From Prevotella sp. (lineage in GTDB: Bacteria > Bacteroidota > Bacteroidia > Bacteroidales > Bacteroidaceae), in the NCBI GenBank assembly GCA_021204605.1, contig JAJPZD010000183.1, positions 1,118 through 42,585 of the forward strand: a DNA stretch of 41,468 nt. The letters are read 5' to 3'. Position 1 is the first letter of the stretch; each line of letters starts with the position of its first letter. Of the stretch, positions 17,134 through 24,833 are shown piece after piece. The translations under genes and the position numbers were made by a program. Under the pieces are notes generated by a model. It was not told the DNA's origin. It saw nothing but the letters and a program-made list of their open reading frames with translations, and did no database searches.

Positions 17134-17882
17134 AATTCCACAGGACAGTGGTCAGAGCCGAAAATTTCGTTATGGATGGAGGCTGACTGCATTTCAGTGA
17201 CAATGCGGTTTGATACCACGAAATAGTCGATACGCCAACCGGCGTTCTTCTCTCGTGCACGGAAGCGGTATGACCACCAGGAATAGACACCTTCCAAATC
17301 GGGATAGAAGTGGCGGAAAGTGTCGGTAAATCCACTGTCAAGCAACTGCGTGAACTTGGCACGCTCCTCATCTGTAAAACCGGCGTTCTTACGGTTTGTC
17401 TTGGGATTTTTAAGGTCAATCTCGTTGTGGGCGACATTCATATCACCACATACTATTATCGGCTTAACGGCATCCAATTTCTTTATGTATGCCAAAAAGT
17501 CGTCCTCCCATTTCATCCTGTAATCCAAACGCCTCAATCCGTCCTGTGAGTTCGGCGTATATACATTGATAAGGTAGAAGCCGGGCAGTTCCAGTGTTAT
17601 CACACGCCCCTCATGGTCGTGCTCTTCAATGCCTATACCATACGTTACATTCAGTGGCTCATGCTTGGTGAATATCGCCGTACCGGAATATCCTTTTTTC
17701 TCCGCATAGTTCCAATACGACTTATACCCCTCAAATTCAAGGTCAAGCTGCCCCTCCTGCATTTTCGTTTCCTGAAGACAGAAAAAGTCAGCGTCCAACG
17801 CCCTGAAAGTATCACTGAATCCCTTGCCCTCGCAAGCCCTCAGTCCGTTTACGTTCCAAGAAATAAATTTCATCCTTTTCAT
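17112..17882 (-). CDS. xth: Exodeoxyribonuclease III (AP endonuclease)
   Basis: Repair nuclease of the exonuclease III family (256 residues from the ATG at 17882) that cuts DNA at abasic sites and trims 3' ends. Motifs in order are KFISWNVNGLRA, LQETKMQ with the metal-binding Glu, CGDMNVAHNEIDL, and SDHCPVEL with the catalytic Asp-His pair. The frame can be extended one codon to a TTG at 17885, but the ATG at 17882 overlaps the stop of the upstream TM2 gene (TGATG), which fits coupled translation; MKFISWN at 17873 is another possible start. The end LKMAKIF comes from the inverted repeat shared with ribH. Confidence 0.95.
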   Translation of the reverse strand: MKRMKFISWNVNGLRACEGKGFSDTFRALDADFFCLQETKMQEGQLDLEFEGYKSYWNYAEKKGYSGTAIFTKHEPLNVTYGIGIEEHDHEGRVITLELPGFYLINVYTPNSQDGLRRLDYRMKWEDDFLAYIKKLDAVKPIIVCGDMNVAHNEIDLKNPKTNRKNAGFTDEERAKFTQLLDSGFTDTFRHFYPDLEGVYSWWSYRFRAREKNAGWRIDYFVVSNRIVTEMQSASIHNEIFGSDHCPVELKMAKIF

Positions 17883-18226
17883 CAAAGCAATTTTTTCTTG
17901 TGGTTTTGAAATTCCTCTTCGGTGATAACACCTTTTTCTTTGAGTTGGTACAGCTTTTCAATCTCGTCGGCAGTATTGGAATGATTAGGCTGGTCATAAT
18001 TCTCATAGCAATAATAACCAGGATTGTATTTTGCATCAAATTTCTCGTCGCTCCAAAACAAGTATTGGAAAAACTCAATAAAAGCGAGGATACATGGAAT
18101 ACCTGTCCAGGAGAACACAAGATACCAAAGTCCCATACTTGTCCTGCCTAAATAGAATTTGTGGATGCCTAAGCCACCGAAGAAAAAAGCGAGTAAGGCT
18201 GCCGCAATTTTGCTTTTCCGTCTCAT
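17882..18226 (-). CDS. TM2 and SHOCT domain membrane protein
   Basis: A 114-residue protein. The N-terminal half is a TM2 domain: two membrane helices (about 5-20 and 30-50) with the usual GGLGIHKFYLGRTSMGLWYL loop motif. The C-terminal 30 residues (EIEKLYQLKEKGVITEEEF) form a SHOCT motif, a short oligomerisation domain. TM2 proteins are widespread and mostly of unknown function. Its stop overlaps the start of xth, so the two are probably one transcript, though no functional link is obvious. Confidence 0.85.
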   Translation of the reverse strand: MRRKSKIAAALLAFFFGGLGIHKFYLGRTSMGLWYLVFSWTGIPCILAFIEFFQYLFWSDEKFDAKYNPGYYCYENYDQPNHSNTADEIEKLYQLKEKGVITEEEFQNHKKKLL

Positions 18227-18257
18227 ATTTTTATATATGTGTTTTACATTTCCAATG

Positions 18258-18288
18258 CAAATATAGCATTAATTTGTGAAACAACAAA
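18258..18288 (-). promoter_or_regulatory. Bacteroides-type promoter of the TM2-xth operon
   Basis: On the minus strand TTTG (18285-18288) and TATATTTG (18258-18265) are separated by exactly 19 bases. Transcription should start near 18251, about 25 bases before the TM2 start codon. The -33 element lies in the T-run of the preceding tRNA terminator. Confidence 0.8.
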
Positions 18289-18315
18289 AAAGTCCGACAT
18301 AAGCCAGACTTTTTG
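18285..18315 (-). terminator. Intrinsic terminator of tRNA-Asn
   Basis: On the minus strand AGTCTGGC-TTAT-GTCGGACT forms an eight-pair stem (two of the pairs G-U) with a four-base loop, followed by a run of T. It begins within a few bases of the tRNA 3' end. Confidence 0.8.
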
Positions 18316-18389
18316 CGCTTCAAGATGGACTTGAACCAACGACCCCCTGATTAACAGTCAGGTGCTCTAACCAACTGAGCTATTGAAGC
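18316..18389 (-). tRNA. tRNA-Asn (GTT)
   Basis: A 74-base cloverleaf can be drawn: acceptor GCTTCAA with TTGAAGC and discriminator G; D arm GCTC-AGTTGGTTA-GAGC; anticodon arm CCTGA-CTGTTAA-TCAGG with anticodon GTT; variable loop GGGTC; T arm GTTGG-TTCAAGT-CCATC. CCA is not encoded. The T stem has one T-T mismatch (second pair from the outside). It has its own promoter and terminator. Confidence 0.95.
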
Positions 18390-18416
18390 AATAAAATGCA
18401 ATATTGAATTGCGTGG

Positions 18417-18448
18417 CAAAGGTAATATGATTTTGCGAAACCGCCAAA
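18417..18448 (-). promoter_or_regulatory. Bacteroides-type promoter of tRNA-Asn
   Basis: On the minus strand TTTG (18445-18448) and TACCTTTG (18417-18424) are 20 bases apart. Transcription should start near 18410, leaving about 20 bases of leader before the mature tRNA. Confidence 0.78.
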
Positions 18449-18528
18449 CTTTTTACCTAAAAAAATGAATTTTCGGATAAAATACGATAATTTCTTTGTT
18501 TAGTGTAATGAAATAAACACGAAACGAG

Positions 18529-18536
18529 TAACTTTG
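18529..18536 (+). promoter_or_regulatory. -7 box for the S41 protease gene
   Basis: TAACTTTG matches the -7 consensus exactly. The -33 position is not conserved. The leader would be about 70 bases. Confidence 0.5.
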
Positions 18537-18613
18537 CAACTGCAAATTCATGTTATCTGACAAGCAAGAGACACTTGTAAGAAAAGCGGCATGGAAGCAA
18601 GAAGAAACACCGT

Positions 18614-20296
18614 ATGAAGATGAGAAAGATTTTTTTTCTGCTGTTAACGACAGCGTTATTGCCTATCACAAGTGTGTCGGCACAAGAGAGCAATGACCAC
18701 AACTTTGAGATCGGCAAGAACATGGAAGTGTTCAACGAGATATACCGTTACTTAGACCTGATGTATGTGGATACGCTCAATGCCGACGAGGTGATTGGGA
18801 CTGGTATCAACTCGATGCTTCGTTCGCTTGACCCTTATACTGTGTATTATCCAGAGGACAAGGTGAGCGATTTCAAGACGATGATAACCGGGAAATACGT
18901 GGGTATCGGCTCTATAATCCGCTACAACCAAAAGATAAAAAGAGTGATTATCGAAGAACCTTACGAGGGGACACCGGCTGCGGAAGCAGGGCTGAAATTG
19001 GGAGACATCATCCTCAGCGTTGACGACTCGACGATGACAGACAAAGACGTGAGTTATGTTAGCTCCCACCTGCGCGGTGATGCCGGCACGACATTCATAC
19101 TCAAGATACTGCGTCCAAGTACAGGGGAGACAATGGACTTCAAGATAACGAGACGGGCAGTAACCATGCCGGCAATCCCTTACTATGGCGTGCGTCAGGA
19201 CAGTATCGGGTATATCAACCTTAACAGTTTCACTGACGACTGCTACAAGGAGTTCCGCAACGCTTTCGTGGAAATGAGGAATCAAGGAATGAAAGGCTTA
19301 GTCATTGACCTGCGCGGCAACGGTGGCGGTTCACTATCCGAAGCGGTGAACATAGTGAATATGTTTCTACCAAAGGATGTTACGGTAGTGAAGAAAGTAG
19401 GAAAGCTGAAAAGATCGAACAGCGACTACACCACATCGTTAGAACCGATAGACACCGTGATGCCCATAGTGGTACTCGTGAACGGAGAGTCTGCAAGCGC
19501 ATCGGAAATCACGTGCGGCAGCCTGCAAGACTTAGACCGTGCCATAGTGCTCGGCACACGCACATACGGCAAGGGTCTTGTGCAAGTATCGCTGAACCTA
19601 TCATATAACGGGCAACTGAAACTCACGGAGAGCAAATATTACCTGCCCAGCGGACGCTGCATACAGGCAATCAACTACAAACACGCCAACGGTGGTTATA
19701 CCGAACACATACCCGACAGCCTGACGCGGGTGTTCTACACAGCAAACGGGCGTGAGGTGCGTGATGGTGGAGGCATAAAGCCCGACATCGAGGTGCGTCC
19801 CGACTCCCTGCCTAACATCGCCTACTACCTGACCGTGAACGGATTAGATTCAACGGAAGTGCTTCTTGACTACAAGATCAACTATATGGCGAAACACCCC
19901 ACAATAGCACCGGCATCGGAATTCAAGATTACGGATGAGGACTATGAGGAGTTTAAGCAACGTGTAATAAACAGTGGCTTCACCTACGACCCAGAAAGTG
20001 AGAAAGCACTGAAAACACTGAAAGAGATAGTAAGGTTCGAAGGCTACTATGATGATGCCAAGGAGGAGTTTGAGAACCTTGAGAAAAAGCTCAAGCACAA
20101 CTTGGCAAAAGACTTGGACATCAACAAGGACGTGATAATACGCCTTATCTCGAATGACTTAGCAACAGCATATTACTATCAGGCGGGAACGGTGGAAAAC
20201 GGGCTCAACGACGACAAGCAGGCACAGGAGGCGTTCCGTCTGATAAACAGCCCCGATGAATACAAGGCTATACTTAGTAATAATAGGGAGAAATAA
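18614..20296 (+). CDS. S41-family C-terminal processing peptidase
   Basis: A 560-residue exported serine protease of the CtpA/Prc type, which trims or degrades envelope proteins from their C-termini. Residues 1-23 are a signal peptide (SVSA-QE). A helical N-terminal part leads to a PDZ domain (about 90-180, with VGIGSIIR and AAEAGLKLGDIILSVD), then the peptidase core with LVIDLRGNGGGSL, the nucleophile serine in GESASASE (291-298) and the catalytic Lys320 in TYGKG. The C-terminal 150 residues are helical and charged. All catalytic residues are present. It stands alone, with its own promoter box and terminator. Confidence 0.93.
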   Translation: MKMRKIFFLLLTTALLPITSVSAQESNDHNFEIGKNMEVFNEIYRYLDLMYVDTLNADEVIGTGINSMLRSLDPYTVYYPEDKVSDFKTMITGKYVGIGSIIRYNQKIKRVIIEEPYEGTPAAEAGLKLGDIILSVDDSTMTDKDVSYVSSHLRGDAGTTFILKILRPSTGETMDFKITRRAVTMPAIPYYGVRQDSIGYINLNSFTDDCYKEFRNAFVEMRNQGMKGLVIDLRGNGGGSLSEAVNIVNMFLPKDVTVVKKVGKLKRSNSDYTTSLEPIDTVMPIVVLVNGESASASEITCGSLQDLDRAIVLGTRTYGKGLVQVSLNLSYNGQLKLTESKYYLPSGRCIQAINYKHANGGYTEHIPDSLTRVFYTANGREVRDGGGIKPDIEVRPDSLPNIAYYLTVNGLDSTEVLLDYKINYMAKHPTIAPASEFKITDEDYEEFKQRVINSGFTYDPESEKALKTLKEIVRFEGYYDDAKEEFENLEKKLKHNLAKDLDINKDVIIRLISNDLATAYYYQAGTVENGLNDDKQAQEAFRLINSPDEYKAILSNNREK

Positions 20297-20329
20297 TGTG
20301 ATGTGAAATCACTAAGAGTCAATAAAAAG

Positions 20330-20361
20330 AGAGCCGCCCTTGATAATTAGAAGGCGGCTCT
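20330..20361 (+). terminator. Terminator after the S41 protease gene
   Basis: AGAGCCGCC and GGCGGCTCT form a perfect nine-base stem with a 14-base loop, 33 bases after the stop codon. The T-run after it is weak (TCGCTTT). A second small perfect hairpin (TGAGACT-TCAC-AGTCTCA) lies at 20400-20417. Confidence 0.65.
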
Positions 20362-20466
20362 TCGCTTTACGTTAGCATATAATGAAAATCTTAAATGGGT
20401 GAGACTTCACAGTCTCAAGTGTTGTTTTACTAAACATGATGTTATAGAGTAAGCATAAAAATGTCG

Positions 20467-20937
20467 TTATTTAAGCATGACCGTATTGTCGGGGAGGCTG
20501 TTGTTGATAGTGTCTGTCTTTACAGAATCACCCAATGCCACGGGTTTCCCATCCTGAGCCCCCTGTATTACGTCAGTGCTGCCCTGGACACTGTTGTCCT
20601 CTCTGAATGCCACTTGGGCGGCATTGCCAAGAGTGAGGAATATCGCCACTACGGCAGCTGCCTTGAACAGGGGCATGAGACCATGCGTAACATTGATTCT
20701 GCGCACCTTACAAAGCTGTGGCTCCTCTATGCGAGTCAACAAGCGAGCGTCAAAATCATCGCCCAAGACATCTGTTTTCTTCTCTTCCTGCTGATAACGG
20801 AACAAATCCTTGTATTTCAACAGGCTGACGGGCACGTCTTTCTGACTGAAGAAGGTGCGTAGTATTTCCTCCTCACTTAAAGATGTCTCGCAGTTCCAGT
20901 AGCGCTCCAAGAGTTGTTCTATGTATTTATAATCCAT
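20467..20937 (-). CDS. Probable membrane anti-sigma partner of the ECF sigma factor
   Basis: A 156-residue protein with no family I can name with certainty. The first 85 residues are charged and helical (MDYKYIEQLLERYWN and the ETSLSEEEILRTFF segment), followed by one membrane helix (about 87-105) and a polar tail of about 50 residues. This layout (cytoplasmic helical domain, one membrane pass, periplasmic tail) and the gene's overlap of 11 bases with an upstream ECF sigma gene suggest a regulator holding that sigma factor. I do not see a zinc anti-sigma HxxxCxxC motif. The frame extends to a TTG at 20952, but the ATG at 20937 is the better start. Confidence 0.6.
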   Translation of the reverse strand: MDYKYIEQLLERYWNCETSLSEEEILRTFFSQKDVPVSLLKYKDLFRYQQEEKKTDVLGDDFDARLLTRIEEPQLCKVRRINVTHGLMPLFKAAAVVAIFLTLGNAAQVAFREDNSVQGSTDVIQGAQDGKPVALGDSVKTDTINNSLPDNTVMLK

Positions 20938-21439
20938 ACTTGTCGTATTCAAGATACTTTTTTTTCACCGTCTGCCTCGCCCTATAGATATTGACCTTCA
21001 CCTGTTCCTCAGTAATTGCCAATATCTTGGCAATATCACGGTAGCTTTTCCCCTCGAAATCCCTCAGCTGCATACAGATTCTCTGTTTTTCAGGCAAGCT
21101 GTCAACGATACGCCTTACTATCTCAATGCGGTCTTTGTGGTGCATTCTTTCGAAAGGGTCGGATGCCGGGTCAGCGGCATCATCATCTGTAACCCCAAAC
21201 AGCACATTCACCTTGCCGGCCTTTTTCAACTTGTCGAGGGACATATTGCGGCACACTGTGATGCTGAATGCCTCGATAGAGGCTATATCCTGCCAGTCGT
21301 CACGTCTGTTCCAGATCCTAATCAGCGTATCCTGAACGATGTCCTCCGCATCTTCTTTGCTTAGCGTAATGCGCAGAGCTATGCGGTAAAGCATGTTTTT
21401 AAGAGGCAAAACATCGTTTCGGAAACTGATATTCTTCAT
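20927..21439 (-). CDS. ECF-type RNA polymerase sigma factor
   Basis: A 170-residue extracytoplasmic-function sigma factor. Region 2 spans about residues 15-75 (NMLYRIALRIT, EDAEDIVQDTLIRIWNRRDD) and region 4 about 105-160 (IVDSLPEKQRICMQLRDFEG then SYRDIAKILAITEEQVKVN), the promoter -10 and -35 binding domains. The two are joined by a short acidic linker. The next gene overlaps it and likely encodes its controller. The target genes cannot be inferred from this window. Confidence 0.92.
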   Translation of the reverse strand: MKNISFRNDVLPLKNMLYRIALRITLSKEDAEDIVQDTLIRIWNRRDDWQDIASIEAFSITVCRNMSLDKLKKAGKVNVLFGVTDDDAADPASDPFERMHHKDRIEIVRRIVDSLPEKQRICMQLRDFEGKSYRDIAKILAITEEQVKVNIYRARQTVKKKYLEYDKYGL

Positions 21440-21472
21440 CTGTTTCTATAATGTATGACGATTGGATGGGTG

Positions 21473-21503
21473 AAAAGTTACAGTAAAAATATGATTTAAC
21501 AAA
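21473..21503 (-). promoter_or_regulatory. Probable promoter of the ECF sigma operon
   Basis: On the minus strand TTTG (21500-21503) is followed after 19 bases by TAACTTTT (21473-21480), one mismatch from TAnnTTTG. The transcript would start about 27 bases before the sigma factor ATG. It looks like a housekeeping promoter rather than an ECF promoter. Confidence 0.55.
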
Positions 21504-21512
21504 AATTTAAAG

Positions 21513-21525
21513 GGGATAGCATCCC
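21513..21525 (-). terminator. Weak terminator-like hairpin after argB
   Basis: GGGAT-GCT-ATCCC on the minus strand, followed by CTTTAAATTTTTG. The stem is only five pairs and the T-run is interrupted, so it may be leaky and let topA-operon transcripts run into the sigma gene. Confidence 0.35.
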
Positions 21526-21570
21526 TATATATTGGGATTTTTAGACGATTTACAGCAAAACTCATATATC

Positions 21571-22347
21571 TTATTTCAATATGATGGTGCCGTGCTGCCC
21601 ATCGATAGCGGTGGCGAGCGTGATGTTCACCTTGGCGACACCGGCATTGAGGGCATCGAAAGCGTTCTCCAACTTAGGCAGCATACCGCCATTGACAGTA
21701 CCATCGGCAACGAGGCGTGAGAAATCACGTGGTGTGATGACAGGTATCACGCTGTCGTCATCATCAGGATTGCCGAGCACTCCTTTTTTCTCAAAGCAGA
21801 AAATAAGTGTCACGTCATAATGCTTAGCAAGAGCCTTCGCAGTCTCGCAGGCTATGGTATCAGCATTGGTATTCAGGATATTTCCATTGCCATCGTGAGT
21901 GAGTGGCGCCATCACAGGAGTGAAGCCATTCTCGATAAGAAAACGCAGTTTGTCGCCATCGACACGCTCCACATCACCCACAAAGCCATAGTCAACATCC
22001 TTGACAGGTCGTCTGTGAGAATGAATCACGTCAATGTCAGCACCAGTCAGGCCGAAGGCATCCACACCTTCCGCCTGCAAGCGGGCAACAAGATTTTTGT
22101 TTACCAAACCGCCATAGACCATAGTTACGACATTGAGCATCGCCTCGTCGGTAATCCGTCTGCCGTTCACCAACCTGCTCTCTATACCAAGCTGTTTGGC
22201 GATAGCGGTCGCCTTCCTGCCACCGCCATGTACGAGGACCTTTCTACCGGTTATCTTACTGAAATCAGCAATCAGTTGACAGAGGCCCGTCTCGTCGTCA
22301 ACCACCGCACCGCCAACTTTCACTACGGTAATTTTTTCCTTCACCAT
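21571..22347 (-). CDS. argB: Acetylglutamate kinase (ArgB family)
   Basis: Amino-acid kinase family enzyme (258 residues) for the second step of arginine synthesis, phosphorylating N-acylated glutamate. Motifs: VVKVGGAVV at the N-terminus, LVHGGGRKATAIAKQLGI for phosphate binding, VNGRRITDEAML for the glutamate derivative, and NINADTIACETAKAL-like residues (seen as NTNADTIACE) late. The frame extends to a TTG at 22362; the ATG at 22347 (MVKEKITVVKVGG) fits the family. In Bacteroidetes the pathway can run on N-succinyl intermediates, so succinylglutamate is a possible substrate. It is the last gene of the topA-aroK-speA-argB cluster, 43 bases after speA. Confidence 0.92.
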   Translation of the reverse strand: MVKEKITVVKVGGAVVDDETGLCQLIADFSKITGRKVLVHGGGRKATAIAKQLGIESRLVNGRRITDEAMLNVVTMVYGGLVNKNLVARLQAEGVDAFGLTGADIDVIHSHRRPVKDVDYGFVGDVERVDGDKLRFLIENGFTPVMAPLTHDGNGNILNTNADTIACETAKALAKHYDVTLIFCFEKKGVLGNPDDDDSVIPVITPRDFSRLVADGTVNGGMLPKLENAFDALNAGVAKVNITLATAIDGQHGTIILK

Positions 22348-22390
22348 ATCCTTTATAAGCAAATAGTCAACTCTTGAAAAGGCTTATCAT

Positions 22391-24283
22391 TTATTCCAAA
22401 TAAGTGTAACCATAGAGGCCGGAACGGTAGTTGGATAGAAATTCCTTACCCTCCTCAAGAGTAATCTTGCCTTGTCGTACACTCTTTGTGACCCACATCT
22501 CAAGTTGCCTTACAAGTTTCTTGGGATTGTACTGGACATACTGAAGCACCTCAGCGACAGTCTCGCCATCGATAATCTGGTCGATATGGTAAGTTCCATC
22601 CTTGACAGTGATATGTGCGGCATTGGTAACGCCGAAGAGATTGTGCATATCACCTAATATCTCCTGATAAGCCCCGACAAGGAACACGCCCAGATAATAA
22701 GGCTCATTCTTACGGAGGGCATGCACCGGGAGGAAGTGGGAGATGTGCCGGTTGGTAACATAGTTGACTATCTTGCCATCGCTGTCGCAAGTGATGTCAT
22801 GGAGTGTTGCGATGCGTGTAGGTCGGTCATCGAGGCGCTGCAAGGGCATTATAGGGAACACTTGGTCAACGGCCCATACATCGGTAAGCGACTGGAACAG
22901 GGAGAAATTGCAGAAATACTTGTCGGCAAGCATTTTCTCAAGTCCTTTCAACTCCTCGGGCTTATGTTTTAGGTTCTTCACCAAAGAATACACCTCACGG
23001 CAGAGACTCCAGTACATCTGTTCAATCTCCGCACGAGTCTTGAGGTCAACGATACCATGACTGAACAAGTCGAGAGCCTCCTCACGTATCTGCTGGGCAT
23101 CGTGCCAGTCCTCCAACATGGTACGTACATTCACATTATCCAATATCTCATAGAGGTCTTTCACCAATGGGTGGGCATTCTCGCCTGGTTCAAAATCATC
23201 ATCCATCTCTGGCAATGATGCTGTCTCAAGGACATCAATAACGAGTATCGAGTGGTGAGCCGACAGTGAGCGTCCACTTTCGGTGATTATGTTCGGATGA
23301 TTAATTCCGTTGAGGTCGGACGCCTCTACGAAAGTGGAGATACAGTCGTTGACATATTCCTGTATCGAATAGTTGACGCTGCTCTCGCTGTTGGGCGAGC
23401 GGGTGCCGTCGTAGTCCACGCCGAGACCGCCACCGCAGTCAACAAATTCAACGTTGTAGCCCATCTTATGTAGCTGGATATAGAAATGAGAGGCCTCACG
23501 AAGGGCAGTCTGGATGCGCCTGATTTTCGTCACCTGGCTACCTATATGAAAGTGTATCATCTTAAGGCAGTCGGTCATTTCCTTTTTATCCAATATCTCA
23601 AGAGCGTGAAGGAGCTCCGAGCTGGTCAGTCCGAACTTGCTTGCGTCGCCTCCGCTTTCCTCCCATTTGCCGCTGCCAGAGGAGGCGAGTTTTATGCGGA
23701 TGCCGAGATTTGGTCTTACGTCTAATTTTTTCGCTGCGCGTGCTATTGTCTCAAGTTCGTTTAATTTCTCCACCACAATGAAAATCCTCTTACCCATTTT
23801 CTGAGCCAACAGTGCGAGTTCTATATAGCCTTGGTCTTTGTAGCCGTTGCATATTATCAAGGGGTCGTTCTGGCTTTGGACGGCTATGACGGCATGTAGT
23901 TCTGGTTTTGAACCAGCCTCTAAGCCGAGATTGAATTTTTGTCCATGGCTGATAATCTCCTCAACGACGGGCTGCATCTGGTTGACCTTGATGGGATAGA
24001 CGATAAAATTCTCCCCTTTAAAGTGATACTCCTCTGTGGCCTCTTTGAAACAGCTCCAGGTTTTTTCTATTCTACTGTCAAGGATGTCAGGGAAACGTAG
24101 GAGCACCGGGGTATTGATATCACGCAGTGAGAGCTCGTCTATAACGTCAGTAAGGTCTATTTTGACGCCATCTTTCTTTGGCGTCACATAAACATTGCCC
24201 TTTTCATTGATACCAAAAAATGAAGTGCCCCATCCACTAAGGTTGTAAAGCTCATTGGAGTCTTCAATAGTCCATTTCTTCAT
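22391..24283 (-). CDS. speA: Biosynthetic arginine decarboxylase
   Basis: PLP-dependent enzyme (630 residues) of fold III that turns arginine into agmatine, the first step of polyamine synthesis. The PLP-binding lysine is Lys99 in IVYPIKVNQ. Other family features are the HFHIGSQ segment, FVDCGGGLGVDYDGTRS, the NIITESGRSLSAHHS segment and LFQSLTDVWAVDQVFPIMPL near the C-terminus. Length matches bacterial SpeA. It follows aroK by 20 bases and precedes argB, placing arginine use and arginine synthesis in one transcript. Confidence 0.96.
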   Translation of the reverse strand: MKKWTIEDSNELYNLSGWGTSFFGINEKGNVYVTPKKDGVKIDLTDVIDELSLRDINTPVLLRFPDILDSRIEKTWSCFKEATEEYHFKGENFIVYPIKVNQMQPVVEEIISHGQKFNLGLEAGSKPELHAVIAVQSQNDPLIICNGYKDQGYIELALLAQKMGKRIFIVVEKLNELETIARAAKKLDVRPNLGIRIKLASSGSGKWEESGGDASKFGLTSSELLHALEILDKKEMTDCLKMIHFHIGSQVTKIRRIQTALREASHFYIQLHKMGYNVEFVDCGGGLGVDYDGTRSPNSESSVNYSIQEYVNDCISTFVEASDLNGINHPNIITESGRSLSAHHSILVIDVLETASLPEMDDDFEPGENAHPLVKDLYEILDNVNVRTMLEDWHDAQQIREEALDLFSHGIVDLKTRAEIEQMYWSLCREVYSLVKNLKHKPEELKGLEKMLADKYFCNFSLFQSLTDVWAVDQVFPIMPLQRLDDRPTRIATLHDITCDSDGKIVNYVTNRHISHFLPVHALRKNEPYYLGVFLVGAYQEILGDMHNLFGVTNAAHITVKDGTYHIDQIIDGETVAEVLQYVQYNPKKLVRQLEMWVTKSVRQGKITLEEGKEFLSNYRSGLYGYTYLE

Positions 24284-24303
24284 CGTGGGTAAAGTTTTAA
24301 TCG

Positions 24304-24831
24304 TTAAAGGTTAAGCATGGTCCGTAGTCGAGCCACGGAGATTTTTATTTTCTGGTAGTTGTCAAGCAGCGTTACATCAAGTACGTGCTTAGCCATAAGG
24401 TAAAAATGTTCTCTGTCTGCAAGTTGCCGTGCTATGAACAGCTTCATCTCTTCTGGCGTTTTGTCTTTGAGCAAAGGTCTGTCCACCCTCCCCATACTAA
24501 GGTGCTGGTAAAGCACATCAGGAGTGCTTTTCAGATAAACAGTTTCACCCTGCGAGTTGATATAGTCCATGTTGTCGAAGAAACAAGGAGTGCCTCCCCC
24601 GCAACTAATCACCACGTCCTCAAACTCAGCCACTTCGTGTAGGACGGTATGTTCCACCTTTCTGAAACCGGTTTCGCCTCGTTCGGCGAACAGTTGTGGT
24701 ATTGTCTTGTGCATTCTCTCCTCAATATACCAGTCGAGGTCATAGAACTGAACGCCCAAGTCTTTGGCGAGAGCCTTTCCGACGGTAGTTTTTCCCGCCC
24801 CCATATATCCAACGATGATAATCCTGTACAT
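24304..24831 (-). CDS. aroK: Shikimate kinase
   Basis: P-loop kinase (175 residues) that phosphorylates shikimate in aromatic amino acid synthesis. Walker A is GYMGAGKTTVGKAL, the shikimate-binding Asp is in YDLDWYIE, RGETGFRKVE supplies the Arg, and the VISCGGGTPCF strand carries the glycine-rich Walker B-like turn. The frame can be extended to 24870, overlapping topA, but the ATG at 24831 (MYRIIIVGYMGAG) is placed two bases after the topA stop and matches family length. Confidence 0.94.
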   Translation of the reverse strand: MYRIIIVGYMGAGKTTVGKALAKDLGVQFYDLDWYIEERMHKTIPQLFAERGETGFRKVEHTVLHEVAEFEDVVISCGGGTPCFFDNMDYINSQGETVYLKSTPDVLYQHLSMGRVDRPLLKDKTPEEMKLFIARQLADREHFYLMAKHVLDVTLLDNYQKIKISVARLRTMLNL

Positions 24832-24833
24832 CG

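Noticed and set aside
20400..20417. Perfect seven-pair hairpin after the S41 gene as a separate regulatory element
   Set aside because: It has no T-run, no gene depends on it clearly, and short perfect hairpins of this size are expected by chance in intergenic DNA; noted under the nearby terminator only.
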